From Craterostigma plantagineum (Eukaryota; Streptophyta; Magnoliopsida; Lamiales; Linderniaceae): 64,000 nucleotides of DNA. The position numbers and the translations under genes were made by a program. The stretch is taken from positions 19,486,001 to 19,550,000 of the forward strand of contig JAPQWV010000018.1 in the NCBI GenBank assembly GCA_027422505.1, given 5' to 3'. Position 1 is the stretch's first letter; each line of letters starts with the position of its first letter. This document shows positions 1 through 12,059 of this stretch, in pieces. The notes below the pieces were generated by a model. The model was not told the origin of the DNA. It saw only the letters and a list, made by a program, of their open reading frames with translations, and searched no databases.

Positions 1-308
1 AATGATTTCTTCGCTAGTAGAAATAATCCCGATATTGAATCGATACTATATATATGAAATGAATACTAAAAGAAAACACTTTTCTTTTCTCAAATCACAC
101 GTTCATGAGAGTATGATGGTTATGTGTTCTCTGATTTGCATATATCTTTCTTACATGACATATATCATATATATAGCCAAAAGAACCGTTCTCAATATGG
201 TCAAGACCATAAACATCTTTAACTGAAATCATCAATTGGAAGAAACGTTTCCACACAAGCGTTTCATGGCTGTTTCAACTCATTGATATTCTAGCCATTA
301 TCCTTTCC

Positions 309-1831
309 TGCGGCGCCCCTGACTCCTACCGCCCATTCTTATTACTAATTTATGTGACTGCATGTGATATAAATAAAATCTATATACGAAAATGCGTTTT
401 TTCCTTTTATATAAAGGAAACCCTTCTATACAATACAAAATATTCCTAGGACATATATACAAGGTAGGGTGCGCATGCGTGTTCAAAATAACCTATCGGC
501 CCGCCACTCAGGTCGCATCCATGTACACACTGCCACCTCAAAAGTCCTCCGGAAGTTTCAAAATTTGGCCTCTCCATGGTAAAGATCACGTACCGTGATC
601 CCGTGAACCTACAACACATAAATACATGGAATGAGCTTATAAAGCTCAATAAGTGAAAGCCATGCATGCCATGCACGTGTCCTAAATTCGCAAAGGCATC
701 CGCGCCAATGCTTCCTAGACCTCATATTTTTCCTTGTCTTGTCTTGTCATATAGGGCCATCGGCTATCTTGCTATGCACCATCATGGAGCTCGAATCCAC
801 TAGGGATAAATAAATATAAGTGGCAATACCCACTCAAGGGAGGCTAACCCTAGGGCGCCTTTTCTGTCCCAAGGTGGTTTCATACGCCACACGGACGTTT
901 CACACTGGTAGCCTAATCTGAGGTAGTCAACACCAGAGGTACCCTTGGTGTCGCTTACTCCCTCAGCTCGCACCCTCCAGGTTTCACAGCCCGCCATGAG
1001 GGCATTAGCCCTAAAATCATGTCTTGCCTTGTACATGTCATGTCATAACGGTAGCGCCATACGACGTCACCATGGTAGCATAGAAGAGCCGTGACTCAAC
1101 TGTGAGTCGACATCAGACGCCCATATGGGCGAATCTTTATCGCTCTCAGGCGATCGTATATTATGCACGCTATCATATCATGCCTTTCGTTCTAACGTGC
1201 GTGCACATGCTCATGTCATGAATATGCGTGTCATGCCATAATATCATGTAATTAAATCATGCGTGTCATATAACACAAATAATTCACGTAGGAAGTCACA
1301 TAAAATCATAGAATACATAACATATAATTTTCATGCCCATATAGTTATGTGTTGTAAATGGGACTTCCACTTACCTGGTATCCTTAGCTTATTTAATCTT
1401 ATCGTACGGTATGTCGCTAACCTTCGAACCCTAAATATACAATCATAATAAATTAGGGTTTGTTAGCCTAGTTATAATTTCGCGAAATTGGCTTAATTTG
1501 AAAACCCTAGTTTCGATTTCTATAATTTTCGAAACCCTAAAATTTAGAACTTAACCTAATTTAAGAAATACAATTTCAGAAATAGATCTCGACATATTTA
1601 TAATAAATCTCGAGTTTATTATTTGTGGATCTCGACATTTGTTTTGGAATAAAATTCGACATTAAACATATAAGGGTTCGACATTTCAATTCCAAACATC
1701 TCGATATAAATCTCGAGATGTATGTCGAGTTTTAACAACTATTGAGATGCAAAATTTCGATATATTATAAAAAGCTTTCGATACCCTTATCTAAATAGAC
1801 CTCGATATAGCTTTGGGTGCATCTCGACAAA

Positions 1832-1864
<33 letters not shown>

Positions 1865-3190
1865 AATTTCGAAGTCAATCTTAGCAAGGATCTCGGCATG
1901 TGACATTCAAAGATCTCGAGTTATGTGTCTTCGAGATTATATACCAAGATGTCGATATGGCTTCCTTTCTCAATATAAATCTCGAGCTAAAAGTGCACCT
2001 TAGATCTCGACATTTTCAAGATAAGTCACGATATAGCATATAAAATTTCGAGGGGGTTTTTCAAGGCTATACATGAAGATTTCGACATTCTTCTATTTTC
2101 ATCCTTGAGCTCGAGTTATTCCTACAAGACTTAACAGAGTTTCCATATTTACCAAACTGAAACTTAGCATGAACCTTAAACGATTCCTAAACCTTCAAGA
2201 ACTAACTATGGTATTACAGTAAAAACCCTAAAAATAATAAACTTGTACAAAACCTAATCGTATGTAATTCTGAGCCTAGAATCCCTTAAACACTTTAATA
2301 TATAACTAAAACCGAAAATCATAGTGAGAAAATATACCCCTGCCAACGTGAAATTTGATCTTTTGTTCGACTTCTTCCTTCCCTCTGTATGGTCTTTCTT
2401 ATGATGTGTGTTGTTTGTTTTCTTCTTGTTGGGGTTTACGTTTGTTTCTTCTCTACGGATGTATATTCCCTTTCCTTATCTTATCGATTGAGTGTTACAA
2501 TTAGCAATTGACATCATCTAAACTTTATACTTATCTTATATATTATTATTATTAAATTAGAATAGCTTTTCTCATGACTAGGTTCTTTCGAGACCCTAGT
2601 TACCATTATTTTCCCATTTTAGTGAACCTCTTAGTTTAATCTTTATCCTATTTTCCTGTAATAACTTATTATAATACTATTAGCTAGTTTCCTCATGGCT
2701 AAGTAATCGCATCATATGTTAGTCTTGGATTCTAGAGTTTCAGCTCTCAATGTCTCGATGTCCCTTTCATAATTTTCGATTTCACCAATTTGAGATCCTA
2801 AGATCTCGAGTTTTAGATTTATTGAATTTCATGGTTTTCGACATTCATGCTATCATAGACTAAAGATTTCAACATTTGATTGCTCGATATTTTTTCTTTT
2901 TCTAGCTTTAATCTTATGTTATTAAGTTTCGAATTTATTTCTACTAGTTCATGTTTCCAGAATATAATATCGACACCTAATATACTAAACTAAATCTTCT
3001 AGGTTAGCATGCCATGTATTAGAAACCCTAAAATAAATAACTATCCTAAATTAAATTAATTCATATATGTCATGTTAGCACATAACATGAAATCATTTAA
3101 ACAACAAAACATGTCTCATGCAGTCACGTAAGTCATATAATATGTATGCAAATTTATTGGCCTACTTACTTACGGGACTCGGGTATTACA
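309..3190 (-). mobile_element. Solo LTR (about 2.9 kb) inserted in the copia LTR
   Basis: The uninterrupted sister LTR near 10019 shows that this block is an insertion. It starts TG, ends CA, and is flanked by a perfect 5-bp duplication tttcc (304-308 and 3191-3195), the signature of LTR-retroelement integration. It holds no coding region. On the minus strand it begins TGTAATACCCGAG, a start resembling long LTRs of plant Ty3/gypsy elements, so it is probably a solo LTR left by recombination. The interior carries many scattered short 'ctcga' phrases (ctcgaca, ctcgagt) and a TA microsatellite. Confidence 0.85.
1829..1862. repeat. (TA)n microsatellite
   Basis: Uninterrupted TA dinucleotide run inside the solo LTR. 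Confidence 0.9.
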
Positions 3191-4483
3191 TTTCCTATCT
3201 TTATTATCTCCTTAATAAAGATAATACCAAGTGTTTTAAGGCAATTAACTCTTATTTACTTGGCCATGATTAGCCTTTAACGTGTCAGAGAAAAAATTAT
3301 ATTGGGCTTTAACTTAAATTTTAAGTCCAACTTAAATCAAAACTATTAGTTGAATAATTCATTACTAATATATAAAAGCCTAACTAATCAATCATATTGA
3401 CTATTTCATTCCTTCACTTTAAATAATCATATTATTTAATATTTAGTTCAACTATTGAACATAAGATTAATCCAACTATTTGAAATATCAATTTCATTTC
3501 GTCATTCTCCAAAACTTCGTGTGACCCTTTTAGGTTCACGATCAACACTAGTAGTGGATTTACAACTATTTGTAATTTACTCAAAATAACTATTTAATCT
3601 CATGAATCCACAAATCACGGTAACACCTAGCAAGTAGCGTGACTACCTAGTAGTGGGTGAAATATCGAGTAAACCTTTTCAATTGCAAGTGCATACACGT
3701 AAAATCCTTTCGACGACTAATTTCCCGATTAGACCTTGGGCATGGAGTTATAAGTCGAAATTGATCTAATTACTATGATCCCCTTTCAAGTTTAAATGAT
3801 TCATTTATGAATCTCAATTCATCATGCCTTGGCCAAGGTCTTTGAATCATAAACTATGAAAAACATAGGAAATTCACTTATTAATATAAGTGTCGAATTC
3901 TATGTTGGCCACAGACAAATCTCCATACACACTGATACAATACCCAAAATATCCCTTTTGTGATTATGCAGCAATCAAAGGATAAATCTAAGTAAAGCAC
4001 AATGCGCACAAGACTACTATCGTGCCTCAAGTCAGAGGATTAGTCATGCACTATCGCAACACGAAAATTCTCATTCAACAAATGTTTCCAATTACGAATT
4101 TTTCATCGGGTCATGTTCGTTGAACTTGTTCCCTAACAAGCATCTGCATATATGCATTTGCGTCACACACTAATGCTAATGGAACGTAACATCCTCGTCT
4201 TACAAGCATGCAACATATGCACAAGTCTTTCCGGGTTATTCAATGTCCTGTATTGAAATACCCATCGACTTGGAACTTATTTAAGATCACAGCCTAAGAC
4301 ATATTCCATGACCACCATCAAATGCGTAATCATGTCCTTCAGCTTATAATGACCTAAGGACTTTATCATAATATACAGCATAAGATAAAACATTGTCTTT
4401 TATTTGATATAATTTCCAATAAATTATTTTTACAAGTAGAAAACATCCAATCACGTTGGAACACTGGGCATTCTACTCTAACA

Positions 4484-4493
4484 ATCTCCCACT
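4484..4493 (-). other. Polypurine tract of the copia element
   Basis: On the minus strand the sequence agtgggagat lies directly before the 3' LTR start TGTTAGAG, the expected place for the plus-strand primer of reverse transcription. Confidence 0.8.
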
Positions 4494-4497
4494 TGCC

Positions 4498-5100
4498 CTA
4501 GTTCCTATTGCCCATGTATTTCAGGCCCATCTTCTCGAGATGTCCATCAAATACTTTCTGTGACAAGGGTTTAGTCAGGGGGTCTGCTACGTTTTCTGCT
4601 GAAGTGACTCGATCTACTACGACGTCGCCTCTACCAATGATCTCTCTAATCAGGTGGTATCGTCTCATAATGTGTTTGGATCTTTGATGAGATCTTGGCT
4701 CTTTTGCTTGCGCTATAGCTCCATTGTTGTCACAATAAACCATTATTGGATCAACAACTGACGGGACCACACCCAACCCTTGGATAAAGTTCCGCATCCA
4801 AACAGCTTCTTTTGCTGCATCTGATGCTGCAATGTATTCAGCCTCGGTTGTAGAGTCAGCAGTCGTCTCTTGCTTGGAACTTTTCCAACTAACTGCAGCT
4901 CCATTCAAGGTAAACAAGTATCCAGACATTGATTTTGAGTCGTCTTTATCGGACTGAAAACTAGAGTCAGTAAACCCTTCTAGCTTCAATTCTCCATTGC
5001 CATATATCAAAAAAATATCCTTAGTTCTTCTCAAGTACTTAAGGATCATCTTAACGGCTTTCCAGTGTTCTTCACCTGGATTAGACTGATAGCTGCTCGT
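4498..5100 (-). pseudogene. Copia RNase H domain (C-terminal end of pol)
   Basis: About 200 codons read on the minus strand match the copia RNase H region: NPGEEHWKAVKMILKYL, then GFTDSSFQSD with the first catalytic aspartate, TTADSTTEAEYIAA with the glutamate, and VYCDNNGAI with a further aspartate, ending near ADPLTKPL. The frame is open to a stop next to the purine tract. Its natural N-terminal neighbour, the second half of reverse transcriptase, lies on the opposite strand at 5101-5566, so this piece is cut off from the rest of pol. The possible start codon at 5172 falls inside the inverted segment and is spurious. Confidence 0.9.
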
Positions 5101-5566
5101 AAATGTTTGATTTTCATAAAAATCCGGATGAACCATGTGTTTATAAGAAGCAAAGTGGAAATGCAGTGGCATTTATAGTGCTCTATGTTGACGACATTCT
5201 ACTCATTGGGAATGATATAGGAATGTTGCAGTCAACAAGGAACTGGTTGTCTAAACAGTTTTCCATGAAAGATTTGGGAGAGGCATCTTTTATCCTGGGG
5301 ATAAAAATTTATAGAGATAGGTCACGAAAGATGATCGGACTATCCCAATCGATGTACATAGACAAGGTGCTAAAGATGTTTATCATGGAGGAATCCAAGT
5401 GTGGATACTTGCCAGTGAGTCATGGTGTTTCACTTTCTAAGGCTATGTCTCCTAAGACGCCTGAAGAAAGAGAAAGAATGGCTCGAGTCCCGTATGCATC
5501 TGCTATTGGTAGCATTATGTATGCAATGTTATGTACTAGGCCTGATGTAGCTCATGCTCTAAGCGT
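5101..5566 (+). pseudogene. Inverted segment carrying the copia reverse transcriptase C-terminal half
   Basis: This 466-bp block is read on the + strand while everything around it is on the minus strand. It encodes the YVDD catalytic box (VLYVDDILLIGN), the SMKDLGEASFILGIKI stretch and the CTRPDVAHALSV motif. These belong exactly between the RT N-terminal half (right, minus strand) and RNase H (left, minus strand). Both edges fall at points where turning the block over would make the flanking frames meet. An in-place inversion explains this better than an independent insertion, because nothing is missing or duplicated. Confidence 0.88.
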
Positions 5567-6620
5567 TGATCGTCTCATCAAAGCGGATGTTCCAACTCCT
5601 TGAAGCTTGTTTAAGTCCATAAATGGACCTTTGAAGTTTACAAACCATTTGCTCATTCCCACTAGATATAAAGCCCTCCGGCTGTCTCATATAAATCTCT
5701 TCCTTAATGTTGCCATTAAGAAAGGCAGTCTTCACATCCATTTGCCATATCTCGTAGTCATAATACGCAGCTATGGCGATTAGGATACGAATGGATTTAA
5801 GCATTGCTACTAGTGAAAATGCTTCATCGTAATCAACACCTTGTTTTTGAGTATAACCTCTTGCAACCAGACGCGCTTTATAAGTACTTACTTCTCCATC
5901 TACTCCAAGCTTACGCTTGTATACCCATTTACAGCCAATCGGTACAATACTTTGTGGTGGGTCTACCAAGGTCCATACCTTGTTCGAGTACATGGAGTCC
6001 ATCTCGGACTGCATTACTTCTCGCCATTTATTAGAGTCAATGTCTGACATTGCCTCTTCATAGCTTCTTGGATCATTATCCAAAAGGAGTCCCTCTTCTT
6101 TGTTCGCTAACAATAGGTTCAATCTATCGGGCGCCTTTGAAACCCTAACAGACTTCCTAAGAGGTTGTGCCTCAGATGGTTCAGGCTCAACTCGTGTGTT
6201 ATTTGTGACAACTTGTGGGATACTTAGTGGTTCATTTTATTCTCTAAGTTCTACTACTTCGCCACTGTTTTCAGAAAGGAACTCTTCCTCTAAGAAAGTA
6301 GCATTCTTCGAAATAAACACTTTTTGTTCGGAGGGATCGTAGAAATAGTATCCTATAGACTCTCTTGGATATCCCACTTTACAAAAAATGAATCTCATGT
6401 CCAATTTATCTCCCACTTGCTGCTTCACGTAAGCAGCACAACCCCATATTCTAAGATACTTGTAAGAGGGTGTCTTGCCACACCATATCTCATAGGGTGT
6501 ACTTGAGACAGCTTTGCTTGGCACTCTGTTTAGTAGATGTGCCGCCGTTTCTAAGGCATAGCCCCAGAATGAAAGAGGTAAAGTAGTGAAACTCATCATT
6601 GATCGAACCATGTCTAACAA
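5567..6620 (-). pseudogene. Copia integrase C-terminus and reverse transcriptase N-terminal half
   Basis: Two minus-strand reading segments. 6620-6237 carries the end of the integrase core and its C-terminal region (LLNRVPSKAV, TPYEIWCGKTP, RIWGCAAYV). 6122-5567 carries the RT start (WREVMQSEMDSMYSNKVW, CKWVYKRKL, YKARLVARGYTQ, QMDVKTAFLNG, SIYGLKQASRSW). An in-frame stop at about 6237 and another disruption around 6125-6235 interrupt the linker. The RT part ends abruptly at the inversion edge. Confidence 0.9.
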
Positions 6621-8393
6621 GGTCCGATTCCGACGTTCAGAACTCCATTAAGTTGTGGAGTACCAGGAGGAGTCCACTGTGACCGAATCCCATTCTCTTT
6701 TAGATAATCAAGAAATTCAGTGGTCAAGTATTCGCCTCCTCGATCAGATCGAAGAGTCTTTATGCTTCGACCACTTTGCTTCTCTACTTCAGATCTAAAT
6801 TCTTTGAACTTTTCAAAAGCCTCAGATTTATACCTCATAAGGTATACATAACCGTATCTAGAGAAATCGCCGGTAAATGTTATGAAGTAGTGATAGTTCC
6901 CTCTTGCACTAATACTTAGTGGCCCACAAACATCTGTATGAATCAAATCCAACAGGCCTTTGGCTCGCTCCACTTGTCCAACAAATGGTGACTTGGTCAT
7001 ATTTCCCTTAAGACACGACTCACATGTAGGCAACTTATCCTCTCCCCTAAGGTCAAGTTTTTGCCCTAACTTGTGGATCCGCTTTTCAGATATATGACCC
7101 AATATAGCATGCCAAAGTGTAAATGAACTATCATTATCTAACTTTCTTTTATTTTGTTGAGTTGTAAGGACTGAGCTTTGTGGTGTAATGGTGTATAAAC
7201 AATTTGTCAAACAAGCTGAATATATAAAAGTATTATTTTTTAAAATGGAACAACTTCCACTCTCAATAACAAACTTAAAACCTTCTCTATCCAAAACTGG
7301 AATAGAGATAATATTTCTAATAATGTCTGGAACATAAAGACAATTATTCAAAGATAAACCAACACCATTATTAAAAGCTAAAGAAACAGTTCCAATAGCT
7401 AGTGCCGCAACTCTTGCTCCATTGCCCATCCTAAGGACCGTTTCCTTACTGTCCAGCTTCCTGCTTGTTGGCATCATCTGTATATCATTACAGATATGTG
7501 AGCCACGACCGGTATCTAATACCCAAGAAGCATCATTAACTGATAAGTTAACTTCAACATAATACATACCCGAACGCTTCAGGCTTGCAAGGTATTCCTT
7601 GCAGTTTCTCTTCCAGTGCCCCATTTTGCCACAATGAAAACACTTACGATTGGCTTGAGAATTAACCTTCTCTTTTCCTTTGCCCTTTGCCTCATTGCCC
7701 TTCGCCTTCTTGTTGGGTTTGGCAGGAACCTTTCCCTTCCACTTTCTTTTCTTAGACATTGCTGCCTTAGAAGTGGATCCAACTAGAAGCACCGGCTTGT
7801 CCTTCTTTATAGTGGACTCAGCCGTCTTTAACAAATTCACCAACTCGGGGAGAGTAGTCTCCATGGAGTGCATGTTAAAGTTGACAACGAAGCTGTAAAA
7901 TGATGGAGGTACAGATTGCAACACAAGGTCCACAAAGAGCTCATTATCCATAACGACTCCAAGTGACTTAATCTTCAATGAGGCCTATCATCTTAAGCCC
8001 ATGTACTTGGACTGAAGAGCCCTCAGTCATACGACATCTGAAAAGACCTTTAGATATCTGATATCTCATTTGCCTAGTTCTCTCACCATACAACTCTTGT
8101 AGGTGAACAAGAATATCTCTAGCATTATCAAATGGCTCATGCTGACTCTGCAGCTCATTTGACATAGATGCTAACATATAGCACCGAGCATGTAGGTTAT
8201 CATCAACATGAATAAGATATTGCTCATAGTCCTCAGACGTCTCATCCTCAGGTACAGGAGGAGGGGCTGTGTCAAGCACATAGTCATTCTTTTCAGACTG
8301 AAGGACAATCTTAACGTTTCTCAACCAGTCAACGAAATTTGGGCCAGTCAACTTGTTTTGCTCAAGACTACTTGCAATTGGATTTTTAGCCAT
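6614..8393 (-). pseudogene. Copia gag, protease and integrase N-terminal region
   Basis: The gag start chosen is the ATG at 8393 (MAKNPIASSLEQNKLTG). The gag frame shifts near 7970-7980, then continues through a zinc knuckle (CFHCGKMGHWKRNC), an aspartic protease site (DTGRGSH, where the third residue is usually Cys), the GAG-pre-integrase motif (HAILGHISEKRIHKL) and the integrase core with DVCGPL and LRSDRGGEY. The frame is lost again near 6650, just after TPPGTPQLNG, by what looks like a one-base deletion. The protein would be inactive as it stands. Confidence 0.9.
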
Positions 8394-9360
8394 TGTAGTA
8401 TAAAAATCTACAGAAATAAATGAAGCAGAAAATAAACAAACTATGGAAAAATATCTATTTAATATAAGGTCTTTTATATTAAATTTCCTCCCACTATTTT
8501 CTTTAAACCCCAAATATATTTTGAAAGTCACGTTTTCATAGTGGGCTTGAAGTCCAATTAAAATAATTCACACCTCAATTTTATGAGCCTATGAAAAATT
8601 TATATTGGTAGTCAACGCTTTGACAATTGTATCAACATACAACCTTCAAGATTATTTTGCCTCACTTTTCCTATATACCCAATTTTATGAGCCCATATAG
8701 TACTACGTGTCAAATCAAGCCCATCAAACCTTCGTGCAAATGGTACATCAAGGTGTCCCACGACTCGTGGCCAACACAAAGACGATACCACCTCACGAAC
8801 ATCTATATGTTTAGTAGAGATCACAGCTTTTCGCACAAAGCCACTCCACGACTCATGGCCAGCGACCAAGCATGATAGCATCGTCATGTCATCTACCTTT
8901 AATGGAAGGCATGGAGTAATAGGTCTCCACCTATTTTATCCATTTCGATTTGATATGGAACTAATCAAATTAGATTCCTTCAGAGTTTCAAAAACTAGGG
9001 TTTTCAAGACCTGATGGACTTAGAATAACAATCATCATATGAAGCGCAAGCAAATAACATTCCAATAAATAGAACATGCATCCTATGCAAATAATCATGG
9101 AAAAAGAAAACATGATAAAGCATTCATCACATGAATTTGAAACGAATAAATTCACCAATTTATATAAGCAATCATTTACATGTAAATGCACTTTAGCAAT
9201 AATAATCTGTCGTTCATCATATCGACAAAAATATATTTCCTATGCTCACAGAAGACACTTTTCTTATGAACAAACTATGCATTTCATTAAAAGAAACAAA
9301 TAAATTTATTCATCGTATAAACAACCAAAGCAAAATCTTATTTTAAAGATGCTAAAACGT
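8394..9360 (-). other. Untranslated leader of the copia element
   Basis: Between the primer binding site and the gag start I see no further coding region. The A/T-rich stretch is typical of a retroelement leader. Confidence 0.6.
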
Positions 9361-9375
9361 GTGGCTCTGATACCA
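9361..9375 (-). other. Primer binding site of the copia element
   Basis: On the minus strand TGGTATCAGAGCCAC follows one base after the 5' LTR end. It matches the plant initiator-methionine tRNA type of copia primer site. Confidence 0.88.
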
Positions 9376-9376
9376 C

Positions 9377-11309
9377 TGTTGGGTTCGCTAGGCCGCACGA
9401 GGCGATCGCAGCAGAAACTTCGAAACAAAATTGTACATTTATCGTATAAATGTTCGCCCCGTCGGTTCCACTACCGATTGTTGGGATCGTCATCTTTTAA
9501 AATCACGTAAGTGGTACGAATTTTGCATGGCTAGGGTTTAGTATATTACCTATTCCTTAGCTTCTTTTAACGACGAAGGAGAGGGAATCAATTCCCGGCT
9601 AGTGGCGACCACCGTCTTTGTAGTTCGTCGTAGACGTCACCGTACTTGTATTCGCCGTAGGGATTCAAATGCCTCCCCTCTAATTGAGTCCACCGTCTGG
9701 ATTACGACACCGGAATGATTTCTTCGCTAGTAGAAATAATCCCGATATTGAGTCGATATTATATATATGAAATGAATACTAAAAGAAAACACTTTCCTTT
9801 TCTCAAATCACACGTTCATGAGAGTATGATGGTTGTGAGTTCTCTGATTTGCATATATCTTTCTTACATGACATATATCATATATATAGTCAAAAGGACG
9901 TTCTCAATATGGTCAAGACCATAAACATCTTTAACTCAAATCATCAATTGGAAGAAAGGTTTCCACACAAGCGTTTCATGGCTGTTTCAACTCATTGATA
10001 TTCTAGCCATTATCCTTTCCTATCTTTATTATCTCCTTAATAAAGATAATACCAAGTGTTTTAAGGCAATTAACTCTTATTTACTTGGCCATGATTAGCC
10101 TTTAACGTGTCAGAGAAAAAATTATATTGGGCTTTAACTTTAATTTTAAGTCCAACTTAAATCAAAACTATTAGTTGAATAATTCATTACTAATATATAA
10201 AAGCCTAACTAATCAATCATATTGACTATTTCATTCCTTCACTTTAAATAATCATATTATTTAATATTTAGTTCAACTATTGAACATAAGATTAATCCAA
10301 CTATTTGAAATATCAATTTCATTTCGTCATTCTCCAAAACTTCGTGTGACCCTCTTAGATTCACGATCAACACTAGTAGTGGATTTACAACTATTTGTAA
10401 TTTACTGAAAATAACTATTTAATCTCATGAATCCACAAATCACGGTAACACCTAGCAAGTAGCGTGACTACCTAGTAGTGGGTGAAATATCGAGTAAACC
10501 TTTTCAATTGCAAGTGCATACACGTAAAATCCTTTCGACGACTAATTTCCCGATTAGACCTTGGGCATGGAGTTATAAGTCGAAATTGATCTAATTACTA
10601 TGATTCCATTTCAAGTTTAAATGATTCATTTATGAATCTCAATTCATCATGCCTTGGCCAAGGTCTTTGAATCATAAACTATGAAAAACATAGGAAATTC
10701 ACTTATTAATATAAGTGTCGAATTCTATGTTGGCCACAGACAAATCTCCATACACACTGATACAATACCCAAAATATCCCTTTTGTGATTATCCAGCAAT
10801 CAAAGGATAAATCTAAGTAAAGCACAATGCGCACAAGACTACTATCGTGCCTCAAGTCAGAGGATTAGTCATGTACTATCGCAACACGAAAATCTCATTC
10901 AACAAATGTTTCCAATTACGAATTTTTCGTCGGGTCATGTTCGTTGAACTTATTCCCTAACAAGCATCTGCATATATGCATTTGCGTCACACACTAATGC
11001 TAATGGAACGTAACATCCTCGTCTTACAAGCATGCAACATATGCACAAGTCTTTCCGGGTTATTCAATGTCCTGTATTGAAATACACATCGACTTGGAAC
11101 TTATTAAAGATCACAGCCTAAGACATATTCCATGACCACCATCAAATGTGTAATCATGTCCTTCAGCTTATAATGACCTAAGGACTTTATCATAATATAT
11201 CAGCATAAGATAAAACATTGCCTTTTTATTTGATATTATTTCCAATAAATTATTTTTACAAGTAGAAAACATCCAATCACGTTGGAACACTGGGCATTCT
11301 ACTCTAACA
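9377..11309 (-). repeat. 5' LTR of the copia element
   Basis: A 1933-bp repeat with TG/CA ends, uninterrupted, matching the split left LTR. High similarity between the two copies suggests a fairly recent insertion, older than the solo-LTR insertion into its sister. Confidence 0.92.
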
Positions 11310-11491
11310 GATCCACCCTTGCCTTATTTTGGGTATGGTGATGAAACTCCAGACTCCTTTCCTTCAAACGGAGCTCCAGATCTGGGTAATTCAGTTGCCA
11401 ATATGGGGTTGGAATCTTGGAGCGAGGAAAGACGGATCATGTATCTTAAACTGCTTGCCATTTGGTGTTCGATCGTCTTAACCCTGGTATG
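11310..11491 (+). other. Possible orphan exon directly beside the copia insertion
   Basis: From the edge of the retrotransposon an open frame reads PYFGYGDETPDSFPS, then an acidic/polar stretch and a hydrophobic end (LLAIWCSIVLTL). It stops at a plausible donor site (CTG|GTATGT near 11487). Codon use looks gene-like, but I do not recognise the protein. It may be the surviving exon of a gene split by the insertion, with the rest beyond the left edge of the window. A start codon at 11319 exists but need not be real. Confidence 0.3.
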
Positions 11492-11810
11492 TTTTTTGCC
11501 CTTTCTCCTAATTTCTCTTGTTCAGTTTCAATTGCAGTTGGATATTGAAGTTCTCGATCTGTCTGTGCATGTTTTCGTTGTCAATTTTGTGAACTAATTC
11601 TCTGAATTTATTTGCTTTGCAATATGGTTAGTTTTCCTACTTAGTATTCTGGATTTTCCTTTGGAGAGCCTAGGCGGAGACGAGTTAGCCAAAGATTGGG
11701 ATGTTAGCATGCCAGAACTTAGCTTCATATTTTCATTACATCTTTACATCATTACATCATACATTCATCTTTACATCATACATCAAAACACAGCTGAAAT
11801 GTGAGAAAAC

Positions 11811-11937
11811 AGCATCCATATTGTGCTTCAAAAGTGATAAAAGCAGCATCCATATTGTGCTTCAAAAGTGATAAAAGCAGCATCCATATTGTGCTTCAAA
11901 AGTTACAAAACAAACATCTATATTGTGCTTCAAAAAC
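11811..11937. repeat. 34-bp tandem repeat, about 3.7 copies
   Basis: The unit contains catattgtgcttcaaaag. The first two copies are identical, the third differs at its end, and the fourth is partial. Confidence 0.9.
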
Positions 11938-12059
11938 AGCATGTATGAGTCTCCAAAGTACACCATTAGCTGGTTGTGTTCAAATGTTTCTCCATTTTCA
12001 ATCAAGTATTGTATGCATTCTTTGACAAGTGCATCGTCCACCCCTAGAACACATGGTAG

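Larger units (their letters stand above)
1..4483 (-). repeat. 3' LTR of the copia element (cut by window start, split by a nested insertion)
   Basis: Positions 1-308 match 9714-10020 and 3191-4483 match about 10019-11309 with few differences. The two halves are separated by the solo LTR at 309-3190. The repeat ends in aaca at 4483, next to the purine tract (4484-4493, read on the minus strand). Confidence 0.92.
1..11309 (-). mobile_element. Ty1/copia LTR retrotransposon, minus strand, nested and degenerate
   Basis: Two long direct repeats (1-4483 without the nested insertion, and 9377-11309) flank gag-protease-integrase-RT-RNase H coding remnants read on the minus strand in the Ty1/copia order. 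On the minus strand the LTR begins TGTTAGAG and ends CCCAACA. A methionine-tRNA-type primer binding site lies just inside the right LTR and a purine tract just inside the left one. The left LTR lacks about 337 bp because the window begins inside it, so the target site duplication cannot be checked; the right flank starts gatcc. Frameshifts, stops and an internal inversion make the copy non-autonomous. Confidence 0.93.

Noticed and set aside
2..226. Open frame at the window start, repeated at 9715-9924
   Set aside because: It lies in the LTR and is present in both LTR copies with a frame change; no family resemblance.
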